A stretch of DNA of 64,000 bases. Origin: VAXT01 sp038040395. GTDB lineage: Bacteria > Actinomycetota > Thermoleophilia > Gaiellales > Gaiellaceae. The stretch is taken from the NCBI GenBank assembly GCA_038040395.1, contig JBBPIJ010000002.1, forward strand, positions 253,040 through 317,039, in the 5' to 3' direction. Below are positions 16,919 through 24,381 of this stretch, piece by piece. Position numbers and translations under genes: made by a program. The number at the start of each line of letters is the position of its first letter. The stretch's first letter is position 1. The notes under the pieces are model-generated. The model was not told where the DNA came from and did not search any database. It worked only from the letters and a program-made list of their open reading frames with translations.

Positions 16919-18259
16919 TCAGCTTAGCGCCTTCTCCAGATCCAACAGGCCGCTTCCGTAGGTCTTCGTCCACGACGTTCCTCTCATCCTGGGCAGGCGT
17001 CGGGCCGTCTTGCGCAGATGCTTCTTGATATCGGCCGCAGTCCACGTGGGTTCCTGGGCGGCTACCAAGGCGGCTGCTCCCGCTACGTGAGGCGTTGCCA
17101 TGGAGGTGCCGCTCCACGACGCGTAGTCGGTCTCGTCGAGGTACGGCGACCCTCGGGTCGGCAAGGTGGAGAGAATGTTCGAGCCGGGAGCTACTAGGCC
17201 GATGTGATTGCCGGTATTCGAGAACGCCGAGCGCGCCAAGGTCTCTGCGACCGAGCCAACCGCGAGAACGCCGTCGTAAGCGCCCGGATACTCGGTCGGG
17301 TCGCCTTCCTCGTACTCGTTGCCCATCGCCGCGACGACGGTGACGCCGTTCCGCTCGAGCCGGCGAAAAAGGAGCTCCTCAGTCTGCGAGGATGCGGTGC
17401 CGCCGATACTCAAGTTCAAGACCTTGGCTCCCGCGCCAATCACGGCATTGAGCGCGCGCAGGTAGCGCACCGTATCGACGAAGAAGTCTCCGCCATCAGG
17501 CTCGTCCGGGAAGATCTTCCAAACTGCGAGCGTCGTCTTCGCGACGCCGCTGATCCCGACACTGTTGTTCGTGAGCGCGGCGATGATTCCCGATACGTGC
17601 GTTCCGTGGCCGATGAGATCGCGCGCGGAAAGCCCCGTGTGGTCATAGTCGATATCGATCTTCTTCAGGTCCGGATGCGCGGCATCGATGCCCGTGTCGA
17701 GCACCGCGACGCGCACTGCGTCGGCATTCGTCCGCTTCGCTTGGAACCAGCGGATGGCGCGGAGGCCCCACTGAAGGTTGCATAAGGGATCAACGCTCCC
17801 GGCCGCGAGCAGCCAACGAGCCGGTACCAGCTCGACGTACTCGATCGCAGGCGCAGCCTCGACCTTCTTCATTAGGCCCGGCGTTACTTCCTTAGCCGGC
17901 AGGGTCGCAAGTGTGATGCCTGCGAGCTCCTCGCTTTCCGAATCTGACACGCTCGAGAGGACCGCGACGCGCTGTCGCGCAACTCCCTTGAGGTCGGACC
18001 TGGCGAGCCGCTGATGCTGCGAAGAGAAGACGGGGACGATCGACTTGAGCCCGGCTGACCTTCGCAAGTAGTCCAGAGGCTCGGCGACCGACTCGGGCAG
18101 CAGGTTTGCCTCAGTGCGGTCGAAGCGTAGGCGAGCAGCGCCCAGCACGGGTTCGAGGGCGCCACGGTGAACGCGGACGATCATCTGTCCTGGAATGTGG
18201 TCGCCCTTCGTCTTGGTGTGAGCGGGGCGCCCGAAGGTGGGTTGATTCGACGTGGTCAT
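16919..18259 (-). CDS. Subtilisin-family serine protease (S8), 446 aa
   Basis: All catalytic motifs are present: D188 in VAVLDTGIDAAHPDL, H218 in GHGTHVSG, oxyanion N314 in AAMGNEYE, and S386 in SGTSMATPHVAGAAAL. About 180 residues precede the catalytic domain, including a possible fervidolysin-like or I9-like prodomain ending IEYVELVP near residue 145. There is no signal peptide (MTTSNQPTFGRP), so the enzyme may be intracellular or exported by another route. ATG is preceded by AAAGGAGGCACC. A separate I9-like gene follows it, suggesting control of activity in trans. Its cellular target is unknown. Confidence 0.92.
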   Translation of the reverse strand: MTTSNQPTFGRPAHTKTKGDHIPGQMIVRVHRGALEPVLGAARLRFDRTEANLLPESVAEPLDYLRRSAGLKSIVPVFSSQHQRLARSDLKGVARQRVAVLSSVSDSESEELAGITLATLPAKEVTPGLMKKVEAAPAIEYVELVPARWLLAAGSVDPLCNLQWGLRAIRWFQAKRTNADAVRVAVLDTGIDAAHPDLKKIDIDYDHTGLSARDLIGHGTHVSGIIAALTNNSVGISGVAKTTLAVWKIFPDEPDGGDFFVDTVRYLRALNAVIGAGAKVLNLSIGGTASSQTEELLFRRLERNGVTVVAAMGNEYEEGDPTEYPGAYDGVLAVGSVAETLARSAFSNTGNHIGLVAPGSNILSTLPTRGSPYLDETDYASWSGTSMATPHVAGAAALVAAQEPTWTAADIKKHLRKTARRLPRMRGTSWTKTYGSGLLDLEKALS

Positions 18260-18694
18260 TTGGTGCCTCCTTTCGATCAGCTACTCGAGCTCGGCCCCTT
18301 GTCGGGCGAGTGCCGACCGACCAACCCTGCAACGGGAGCTCACGCCTTTCTCGCGACGGGAGTTGCGGCAGTCGATCGAACGACGCTGATTTACATCTGC
18401 GCCGGCGTGCCAATATGGCTGCCTGGGGTGCGGCCTCATCGCGGTCCGGTCGCCCGTCCAACCGGATCTCGCGATCCTAGTCCTCTCTAGTCTATTGTCA
18501 AGAGGCACGATCGGAGGGCCTCTTGCCCTTCTATTGCGCTCACGCTGGCACGGCTGTCCGAGGATCCTCTCACTCGGTTACCAGTGTGAGCGGGAAGCGT
18601 GGCGGTCGCGCAGTCGACCGGTCCGGAGCATGCTGGTCGCTCGCTTCGAGTAGTTCGACGCGTCATGCCCCGACGTGGTCGGCACCAGTAACTG
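18260..18694. other. Intergenic region, 435 bases, no gene seen
   Basis: Holds the promoter side of the subtilase gene and the 3' flank of the membrane-protein gene at 18695, both on the minus strand. Open frames here are short and Arg/Ser-rich without starts I would defend. No hairpin terminator recognised. Confidence 0.35.
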
Positions 18695-19480
18695 TCATGG
18701 CTCGGGACACTTTGGCACGGTCGTAATGGATCGAATCTCGCGCGCGGAGATCACAGTTCCCCCGACTGTGACGGCGTCGCCTGCGCCCGTCTTGAGCTCA
18801 CCGCACGCAGGTGGGCCGGTGTCCGTGATCACGAGGCGAAGGGAGGGCGGCTTGGTCGCCTCCGCCCCGAACCAAACGAGGGCAACGGCAACGCCGGCGA
18901 CCAGAGTTGCGACGACGACTAGCACGCGTGAAAAGCGCAACAGGTCGCCTGCCTCTTCGGCCTCGTTCACGGTGAACTCGCGCAGCGCGGAACCGGTGTA
19001 TTCGATCCGGCCCGGCGTCCCTTGCGCGGCGAGTGCCGCCAGCACGATCCCGCGCAGCGCGAGCAGGACGGCGACGGCAACAAGGACGCCAACGGCCACC
19101 TCGTAGTCGCGGTCTAACTCCTCGAGGCTCTCCCGCCCCTTGATAAGAGTGACAACGCCGATCGCGCCGGTGACAGCCGCGATGCTGGCGGCCCATTTCT
19201 CGGCTCCGCCTCGGATCTCTTTGAGCGCGTCGAGGTGGAGCGCAGCTGCTCGCTTCCCCCACTCCAGCTCCTCGGGGGTTGGCGGTTCGGTAGCCGGTTC
19301 GGCGCCGACGATGACCCACCGAGCGGGTCGAGGCAGGAGATGTGTTCGGCGGAGTGCTGTCGCTAGGGGTTGAATCAGCGTCCGGCTGATGAAGCAGGCG
19401 AGCAACCAGACGAAGCCGGCGACGATCCACTGCCCCGCCCGGAGCATCAACCGCAGTGTTCGCTCAAGCCAACCGGGCAT
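18695..19480 (-). CDS. Multi-pass membrane protein, 261 aa
   Basis: Hydrophobic segments at about residues 17-35, 97-112, 128-150 and 185-205 indicate three to four membrane helices. A charged cytosolic stretch with EELEWGKRAAALHLDALKE separates the first from the rest, and the C-terminal ~55 residues (two Cys, beta pattern) are probably outside. No family recognised. It follows the zinc-ribbon gene by nine bases on the same strand, and that gene follows the protease-nuclease fusion by three, so all three likely form one operon. A role in anchoring or exporting the nuclease fusion is conceivable but unsupported. Confidence 0.75.
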   Translation of the reverse strand: MPGWLERTLRLMLRAGQWIVAGFVWLLACFISRTLIQPLATALRRTHLLPRPARWVIVGAEPATEPPTPEELEWGKRAAALHLDALKEIRGGAEKWAASIAAVTGAIGVVTLIKGRESLEELDRDYEVAVGVLVAVAVLLALRGIVLAALAAQGTPGRIEYTGSALREFTVNEAEEAGDLLRFSRVLVVVATLVAGVAVALVWFGAEATKPPSLRLVITDTGPPACGELKTGAGDAVTVGGTVISAREIRSITTVPKCPEP

Positions 19481-19489
19481 CTCGTTTCG

Positions 19490-19855
19490 TTACGGAGCCC
19501 TTTGCAGTCGCAGAGAAACGTCACCGTAAATGCCGCAGCCCTTGTCGGTCGTCTCGCGCTTGTCGTGTGCCTCCGTGCAATTACAGTAGATCGTCTCCTC
19601 AATCGTTCGCTCAGTTGGGCGACGCACATAGCTGCGGAGCGCTTCCGGCGGAGCCGTGACTGCCGGTCGCGCCTGCCCGGATCGGATCTCGAGAACGATG
19701 TCGATGTCGTGATCGCATCGGGAGCATTTCCCTCGGAAGCGCCAGCGATCCGGGTTCTTCGTCGACGGAAGGGTCATGACATCGGCGACCCACGTCTGAT
19801 CTTCGGCCGGATCGAACTTTCCGTCGTAGTTCGCATAGCGAGGTGCACGCGCCAC
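19490..19855 (-). CDS. Cys-rich zinc-ribbon-like protein, 121 aa
   Basis: Contains a CSRC knuckle at about residues 44-47 and a second CNC...C group near residues 91-107, compatible with one zinc ribbon split by a ~45-residue insert. The rest is polar and cytosolic in character. No family recognised. It lies three bases downstream of the trypsin-like/NUC1 fusion gene and nine bases upstream of a membrane-protein gene, same strand. This spacing suggests a three-gene operon in which this small protein may be a partner or inhibitor of the nuclease; that is inference from position. Confidence 0.7.
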   Translation of the reverse strand: MARAPRYANYDGKFDPAEDQTWVADVMTLPSTKNPDRWRFRGKCSRCDHDIDIVLEIRSGQARPAVTAPPEALRSYVRRPTERTIEETIYCNCTEAHDKRETTDKGCGIYGDVSLRLQRAP

Positions 19856-19858
19856 GGG

Positions 19859-21712
19859 CTAGGTGGTGGCGATCTCGCGGCGCGCTTCGATGCGCCGAGC
19901 TATGGGAGCGGCGAGGGCTTCGGGTGCGCTCTTCATCGTGTCGGCGGCCGTGAGGTTGCCGTAGTCGAGGTGCGTAAGGGTTGTGAGGTCTTGCAGGATG
20001 GTTTGGTAGAGCTTGAACTCTTCTAGGCCGAGAGATTCGACCTTGGCTTCGAGGTCGTCTTGGGTGAGCACGAAGGCTTTTGCTTTGAGGGTGCCCTGTT
20101 CAACGTAGGCGATGATCTTCCAGAAGGAGCGGGGTACGAGCAGGTTGCGGTAGGGGAAGTCGGTGTCCTTGAAGATCGGTCCGCCGATGACGCTGACTTT
20201 GAGGTCGTCGATGTCGACGTCTTCGAAGATGGCGTTCTCGAGTTCTCCCCAGAGCCCGTGTTCTTTTGATTGGTTGAAGTCGTCGAGCTGGGGCGTGATG
20301 TTGGTGAAGTAGAAGGAGTCGCTGTTGGCCTGTTCGGCTTCCTCGCGGCTTCCCCAGAGGAGGTCGGCGCGACGGGCGATGTGGCCGCGGTCGAGATGGT
20401 TCTTGGAGTAGAGGCGGTCGTCGACTTGGAACTCGCTGGCGTACTGCTTGTCGAGTACGAAGCGCTGGTCTTTGCGTGAGAGTTGTTGGAGGCCGTTGCC
20501 GTCGATGTTCCAGGCGACCCAGCGGCAGAAGCGCCGCTCGGCGCTCATCTGCAGCGAGAAATGCGTGTAGTGACGCACGAGCTCCCCCACTTTCGTGGGT
20601 GCGATGTCCTTCTTGGCCTTGCTGGTGGCCGCTTTGGGGAGGTCGAGTTTGTGGCCGGGCAGGAAGGCGGGGTTGAAGCCTGCGACAACCGTTCGCACGG
20701 CGATGCCGGCGGGCGCCGGCTCGAGGGGGCTGATCTCGAGCTTCTCGAAGACGGAGGAGGCGTAGCAGGCGAGCGCGTATTCGGCCGGTTCGACGGTCTC
20801 GCCGGCGAAGTGCAGCCCAACCATCATGTCGGTCGCTTTGCCTTGCGTGTTGGTGGCCATCCAGGCTGAGCCTGAGTCGCCGCCCATGCTGATCTCGCCG
20901 TTTTCGGGCGGGTGCTTGTCGTCGGGGCCGATTTCGAAGCCGCCGATCTGCTGCTCGCCCTTGGAGCCGTAGGCGAGCTTGGTGACGGTGTGCACGCGGG
21001 TGATACGCCCGTAGGTGACCCCCGTCGTCCGCCCAGACTTGACCACGCGGTCGTCGAGTTCGGGATCGCCGATCTGACGCACGGAGACGTCGAGGTCAAG
21101 GATGTCCTCTTTGGCCTCCCGGTTCTTGAGGCTGGCGATGGCGCAGTCACCGGCGAGCCCGAGGAAGCTTCGGATCAGGGTGCCGCAGACGTCCTGGCTG
21201 ACGCGGTTGTCGTCATAGGGCCCTGGTTGCGCGATTTGGTCGCCGAGGTTGCCGCTCTCGCCGTGCAGCACATGCCAGTTGGAAAGGAGCCGCGGTTGGC
21301 CGCTAGCTGTGTCTTTGACGAGACAGCCGAGCGTTCCTGCGCTGGAGTCGACGTGTCCGATGCTGACCCCGGGCATGATCGGGTCGAGACGGCGTTTGCG
21401 GATCGACTTCTCAGCGGGTTTCTGCGCGGTCGGGTGTTTCTCAAACTGGCGCTCGACCACATCGGTGTCGAAGGTGATGTCGTTCACGGTGATTTGCTCG
21501 GGAATCGCGCGCGTGGCGGCGGCGCTAAGCGCTTCAAGCCCGATCTTCGTCCCCACCGTGAACTGCAACGACAAGCGGTTGGTGCGCTTGCCGCCTTTGA
21601 CTTTGTAGCCGACGCCCACCGAGGTGATGTTGGGGTCGGCCAGGTACTCGTCGGCGACCTGCCGTACCGCGGCCTGCAGCTTTTGCTTGTCCTTGAGATC
21701 GCTCTTGCGCAT
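19859..21712 (-). CDS. Trypsin-like protease fused to NUC1-type nuclease, 617 aa
   Basis: Two enzyme domains in one chain. Residues ~110-330 are a chymotrypsin-fold protease with H147 in LSNWHVLHG, D189 in AGDCAIASL and S280 in MGGDSGSAW. Residues ~380-600 are a DNA/RNA non-specific endonuclease of the betabeta-alpha-Me type with the catalytic LDRGHIARRADL (DRGH at 441-444), FTNITPQ and metal-ligand N480. A helical region of ~100 residues leads. There is no signal peptide, so both activities seem cytosolic, unlike most NUC1 nucleases. A protease that releases or is released with a nuclease fits a self-activating effector. Ribosome site GGTGAGGAGAG precedes the ATG. Confidence 0.88.
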   Translation of the reverse strand: MRKSDLKDKQKLQAAVRQVADEYLADPNITSVGVGYKVKGGKRTNRLSLQFTVGTKIGLEALSAAATRAIPEQITVNDITFDTDVVERQFEKHPTAQKPAEKSIRKRRLDPIMPGVSIGHVDSSAGTLGCLVKDTASGQPRLLSNWHVLHGESGNLGDQIAQPGPYDDNRVSQDVCGTLIRSFLGLAGDCAIASLKNREAKEDILDLDVSVRQIGDPELDDRVVKSGRTTGVTYGRITRVHTVTKLAYGSKGEQQIGGFEIGPDDKHPPENGEISMGGDSGSAWMATNTQGKATDMMVGLHFAGETVEPAEYALACYASSVFEKLEISPLEPAPAGIAVRTVVAGFNPAFLPGHKLDLPKAATSKAKKDIAPTKVGELVRHYTHFSLQMSAERRFCRWVAWNIDGNGLQQLSRKDQRFVLDKQYASEFQVDDRLYSKNHLDRGHIARRADLLWGSREEAEQANSDSFYFTNITPQLDDFNQSKEHGLWGELENAIFEDVDIDDLKVSVIGGPIFKDTDFPYRNLLVPRSFWKIIAYVEQGTLKAKAFVLTQDDLEAKVESLGLEEFKLYQTILQDLTTLTHLDYGNLTAADTMKSAPEALAAPIARRIEARREIATT

Positions 21713-21718
21713 CTCTCC

Positions 21719-21811
21719 TCACCCTCCCAAGGCGAGCATCGCCGCGACGTCGCCGCAGTAGGCCTTCAACGTCAGCCCGTCGACCGTCCGCCGAGTCTCG
21801 TCTACGGCCAT
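21719..21811 (-). CDS. Candidate 30-aa ORF between cupin and nuclease genes
   Basis: ATG at 21811, two bases past the cupin stop, opens a 30-codon frame (MAVDETRRTVDGLTLKAY...) that ends seven bases before the nuclease start; its end carries the nuclease ribosome site. It may simply couple translation between the flanking genes, or be a real microprotein. No family recognised. Confidence 0.35.
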   Translation of the reverse strand: MAVDETRRTVDGLTLKAYCGDVAAMLALGG

Positions 21812-21813
21812 GA

Positions 21814-22278
21814 CTAGTCGTGGACGAAGTTGGCGCCGGCGAGCTCGCGCGCGAAGTCGAGACGGCCGGCGGCGATCGTCCGTCCGTCACGCTTATAGAT
21901 GTACGTCGCGCCGTCAGTGAGGATGTAGACGGGCAGCGACGAGAAGACCTTGAACTGAACCGACTCCTCCTCGGCCTCGAACGGTCCGTGGAGCTCGCCG
22001 GCCGGGATGACGTTGAACGTGCCCGGCTCGATCGTGTCGTCGGGGCTGCGCAGGCGCCCGGAGACGAGGAAGAGCGTCTGCATGGTCGTGTGGTAGTGCG
22101 CGGGGAACGCGGCCCCCTGCTCGACGCGGGCCAGTTCGATGGTGAAGCCGGTCACCGGGTCCGAGAAGAGCACCTTGTTCGAGACCCCTTCCCACGGGAG
22201 CGGCTCCCAGGGATGCTCGTCGTGCTTGCCGAGCCGGGCGAAGAAGCCCTCTAGCTGGCGGGGCGGCTGCTTGGCCAT
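21814..22278 (-). CDS. Cupin-domain protein, 154 aa
   Basis: A single conserved cupin barrel. The first motif is PAHYHTTMQTLFLVSGRL, with metal ligands from the HYH histidines, and the second is PGTFNVIPAGELHGPF. The layout resembles anti-sigma ChrR-type or small dioxygenase-like cupins of about 150 residues. No signal peptide. It is followed by the small ORF and the protease-nuclease gene on the same strand and preceded one base earlier by the methyltransferase reading frame. Substrate unknown; it could be a metal-dependent enzyme or a ligand sensor. Confidence 0.85.
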   Translation of the reverse strand: MAKQPPRQLEGFFARLGKHDEHPWEPLPWEGVSNKVLFSDPVTGFTIELARVEQGAAFPAHYHTTMQTLFLVSGRLRSPDDTIEPGTFNVIPAGELHGPFEAEEESVQFKVFSSLPVYILTDGATYIYKRDGRTIAAGRLDFARELAGANFVHD

Positions 22279-22279
22279 C

Positions 22280-23431
22280 TCACTCTCCTCTCTGGCTGGA
22301 GATCGCGCCGCAGATCGTCACGAAGGTCGCATACTCGGTGTCGATTGTCAATAGCTTCGCAAGGCCGCCCGTTCCCCGTGGGGTACGCAAATCCGCCCGT
22401 CGTGCTGACTCGGGCGTATTCGTGGATGAGTCCGCTGAGTCGGTCGCGCCGTTTTGGGCGTGAGCAGCAACGCAAGTTCGTCTAACGTGATCGTCGTAGC
22501 TGGCTCGCCGAGGTACTGCGTGACATGGGCTTGTTGGAAGGAGCACCTTCCTGGAACCGGGCGCTGCTCTCGTTGGCTGGACCCGCCAACCCGCCGACCT
22601 GCCAACCACCAAGGGTCTCTCTTGAATCTGCGCCTTCAGATAGGCCAGAAACTCGGCTCTCTCGCGGGCATTTAGGTTCGCATGGATTTCCTCGGCCGGA
22701 GTCGGGTCGAGCGGGTTTCCTGATGACCGCAAGAACGTCTCCCAGCTCCTTGTCCACGGCTCTTGCTTCACCTCGGCGCGGTAGTCCATCTGGATCTCTT
22801 CGAACCCCGCCTCCTCCGCAAAGCGAAAGAGGTCGCGCTCATCGAAGTTCAGCAGCGGATGCTCTTTGGGTCCTTTCCAGCTCGTGATCTTGTCGGCGAG
22901 GTGCTGCACCGGCCTGACATCGAGGCCGTAGTAGAGCTTGCGGCACTGCTCGTAGCCGAAGATGTTGATCGGCTCGAAGATCGAGAGTCGGCCTCCGGCT
23001 TTGAGGACGCGATGGAACTCCGAGAACGCCGGCGCCTTGTCGGTCAGGTAGATGAGTACGGAGCGCGTCGTGACCACGTCGACCGACCGGTCAGGAAGGG
23101 GCAGAGAGTCCGCCGAGGCTCGAACAAAGTCGCAGCGACCGAGTACGTCGAGCCTCCGAGCCAAAGCTTCGCACTCGTCGAGGAGATCTTGAGAGACGTC
23201 GCTGAAGACCACTCGCCCTGCGGCGCCGACTTTCCCGAGAGCCGCGAAGGCGATCAGGCCGTCGCCGGTCCCGACATCGAGGACGACGTCGCCATCACGG
23301 ATTTCGGCGCCTGAGACGACCCGTCGTTGGAACTCTGCGAGTACCGGCAGGAGCTCCTCAAACTGCCGCTCGTCACCGCCGTGCCGCCTCTCTAGCAGCC
23401 ACTCCGCCCACTGATCCCTCTTTGCGTTCAT
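22280..23431 (-). CDS. SAM-dependent methyltransferase (class I) with altered C-terminus, 383 aa
   Basis: ATG at 23431 (MNAKRDQWAEWLL). Class I methyltransferase motifs follow in order: VVLDVGTGDGLIAFAAL (SAM loop), FSDVSQDLLDECE, DVVTTRSVLIYL and a KAGGRLSIFEP motif. The methyltransferase ends naturally at about residue 280, near AYLKAQIQERPL. From there the frame runs through the 53-base dispersed repeat (22555-22607) and ~90 residues of unrelated low-complexity sequence before a stop. So the original 3' end seems to have been replaced. The core should still bind SAM. Substrate unknown; UbiE/ArsM-like relatives methylate quinones or small molecules. Confidence 0.8.
   Translation of the reverse strand: MNAKRDQWAEWLLERRHGGDERQFEELLPVLAEFQRRVVSGAEIRDGDVVLDVGTGDGLIAFAALGKVGAAGRVVFSDVSQDLLDECEALARRLDVLGRCDFVRASADSLPLPDRSVDVVTTRSVLIYLTDKAPAFSEFHRVLKAGGRLSIFEPINIFGYEQCRKLYYGLDVRPVQHLADKITSWKGPKEHPLLNFDERDLFRFAEEAGFEEIQMDYRAEVKQEPWTRSWETFLRSSGNPLDPTPAEEIHANLNARERAEFLAYLKAQIQERPLVVGRSAGWRVQPTRAAPGSRKVLLPTSPCHAVPRRASYDDHVRRTCVAAHAQNGATDSADSSTNTPESARRADLRTPRGTGGLAKLLTIDTEYATFVTICGAISSQRGE
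22555..22607. repeat. 53-base dispersed repeat, copy A, with octamer array
   Basis: AACCGGGCGCTGCTCTCG then TTGGCTGG, followed by octamers CCGCCAAC, CCGCCGAC, CTGCCAAC. Copy B at 49957-50009 matches at about 49 of 53 positions. This copy lies inside the 3' end of the methyltransferase reading frame. Confidence 0.85.
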
Positions 23432-23570
23432 CTCGGAATCCACCTTCGCATGCGCCGACGACAATGCACATATAGTCGGCCACCGACCCGGTGTCCTCCC
23501 CAACCGAGCTGCGAAGGCAAAAGTTGGGCAAAAGTTTGAGCAGGCCTGCGGTCTCCGAAAAGCGGAAAAG

Positions 23571-23587
23571 CCCCGTTTCCGGGGCCT
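23571..23587 (-). terminator. Terminator hairpin after tRNA-Met 3' end
   Basis: On the minus strand, GCCCCG-AAA-CGGGGC followed by TTTT, starting a few bases after the tRNA-like sequence. It suits an intrinsic terminator of the former tRNA gene, so the lower-coordinate side is probably the original chromosomal flank. Confidence 0.7.
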
Positions 23588-23591
23588 TTCC

Positions 23592-23635
23592 AGTAGCGGG
23601 GGCAGGATTTGAACCTGCGACCTCCGGGTTATGAG
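23592..23635 (-). other. 3' fragment of tRNA-Met (CAT), probable attachment site
   Basis: Read on the minus strand, the 44 bases run from the anticodon loop (CTCATAA, anticodon CAT) through the variable loop, T-arm (GCAGG-TTCAAAT-CCTGC) and acceptor strand CCCGCTA. The 5' half (acceptor GGCGGGG-type strand and D-arm) is absent upstream, where unrelated DNA starts after position 23635. Such a 3' remnant is what site-specific integration into a tRNA leaves at the distal end of an element. By geometry the element would lie at higher coordinates. Confidence 0.75.
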
Positions 23636-23804
23636 ACGTCTGTTGCTAGGTCAGGCAACATTGGAACCCCACTGTTCGGTCAGGTGAGGTTACCTAAGAT
23701 CACCTGCGATCAGGTGAGACGGGCAAAAGTTCTGGCAAAAGTTTTCGCCTGAACAGAGAACGCTGAGCCGCCCGTCCGGCGAAGAGTCGACCTCCGGGTT
23801 TTTC
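23636..23804. other. Att-flanking DNA with short inverted repeats
   Basis: Directly next to the tRNA fragment are TGTTGC-N8-GCAACA (23641-23660), CAGGTGA (23681-23687) and TCACCTG-CGAT-CAGGTGA (23700-23717), plus paired GGCAAAAGTT motifs at 23721 and 23733 that also occur at about 23515-23535 across the fragment. They look like recombinase arm sites, but no integrase gene is present in the window. Confidence 0.4.
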
Positions 23805-24380
23805 TCAGCTCCTTCCGAGAGACCGACCCCGCTCTAGGTTCTTCCGTGGTCGCATTGCTCCGAGATAACCAAGGCCAATTCCAAGGCCGATGAGGATACT
23901 CCACGGGCCGTCAAAGACGAGCCATAAAATAAATCCGATGATTAGCAGCAGCCAGCTGATTCCATAATAGAGCGGCGAGACCGACACGAATGATTTTTTC
24001 CTCCACGTGTTTCGTCGTTCGCCCAAGCCCTCGCCCTTCTCGTGTGTGCGCATCCATTCTGGTTTCAAGAATTGCGGCGGCTTATGCATCCACCAGAAAC
24101 CAAGAAGAATCAATCCAATGAAACAGATCAGTAACAGCAGGACGACGTAGCCCGCTCCAGAGGGAAGCCGTGCGGCTGCGACAGCACTGGACATACATAG
24201 AATGGCTAGCGACATCGGTAGAAGGCCGAAAATACCGTTGCGGACATACTCTGGCGCTTCAGCCGCTGCGGCGTAGCGGCGCGGCCACTTCTGGATGATG
24301 CCCTTTCGGAATAGGGCGACAATGAGAAGACCGCCGACTGCGACGGCGAGCATTAGCGCGAATGCGATAGCTCCGCTCAC
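23805..24380 (-). CDS. Multi-pass membrane protein, possible RHS immunity partner, 191 aa
   Basis: Four to five membrane helices: residues ~4-24, ~45-70, ~77-95, ~137-155 and possibly ~158-175. A polar loop with HKPPQFLKPEWMRTHEKGEG lies in the middle. The ATG follows the RHS stop codon after a single base, so translation is coupled. The variable C-terminus of that RHS protein ends in a Gly/Ala-rich hydrophobic stretch that might act on membranes. A membrane protein immediately downstream is the usual position of the cognate immunity gene. No family recognised, so the role is inferred. Confidence 0.75.
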   Translation of the reverse strand: MSGAIAFALMLAVAVGGLLIVALFRKGIIQKWPRRYAAAAEAPEYVRNGIFGLLPMSLAILCMSSAVAAARLPSGAGYVVLLLLICFIGLILLGFWWMHKPPQFLKPEWMRTHEKGEGLGERRNTWRKKSFVSVSPLYYGISWLLLIIGFILWLVFDGPWSILIGLGIGLGYLGAMRPRKNLERGRSLGRS

Positions 24381-24381
24381 G

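Noticed and set aside
18111..18508. Minus-strand frames upstream of the subtilase as an extra gene or longer N-terminus
   Set aside because: No motif or ribosome site; the AAAGGAGG site right before ATG 18259 fixes the protease start.
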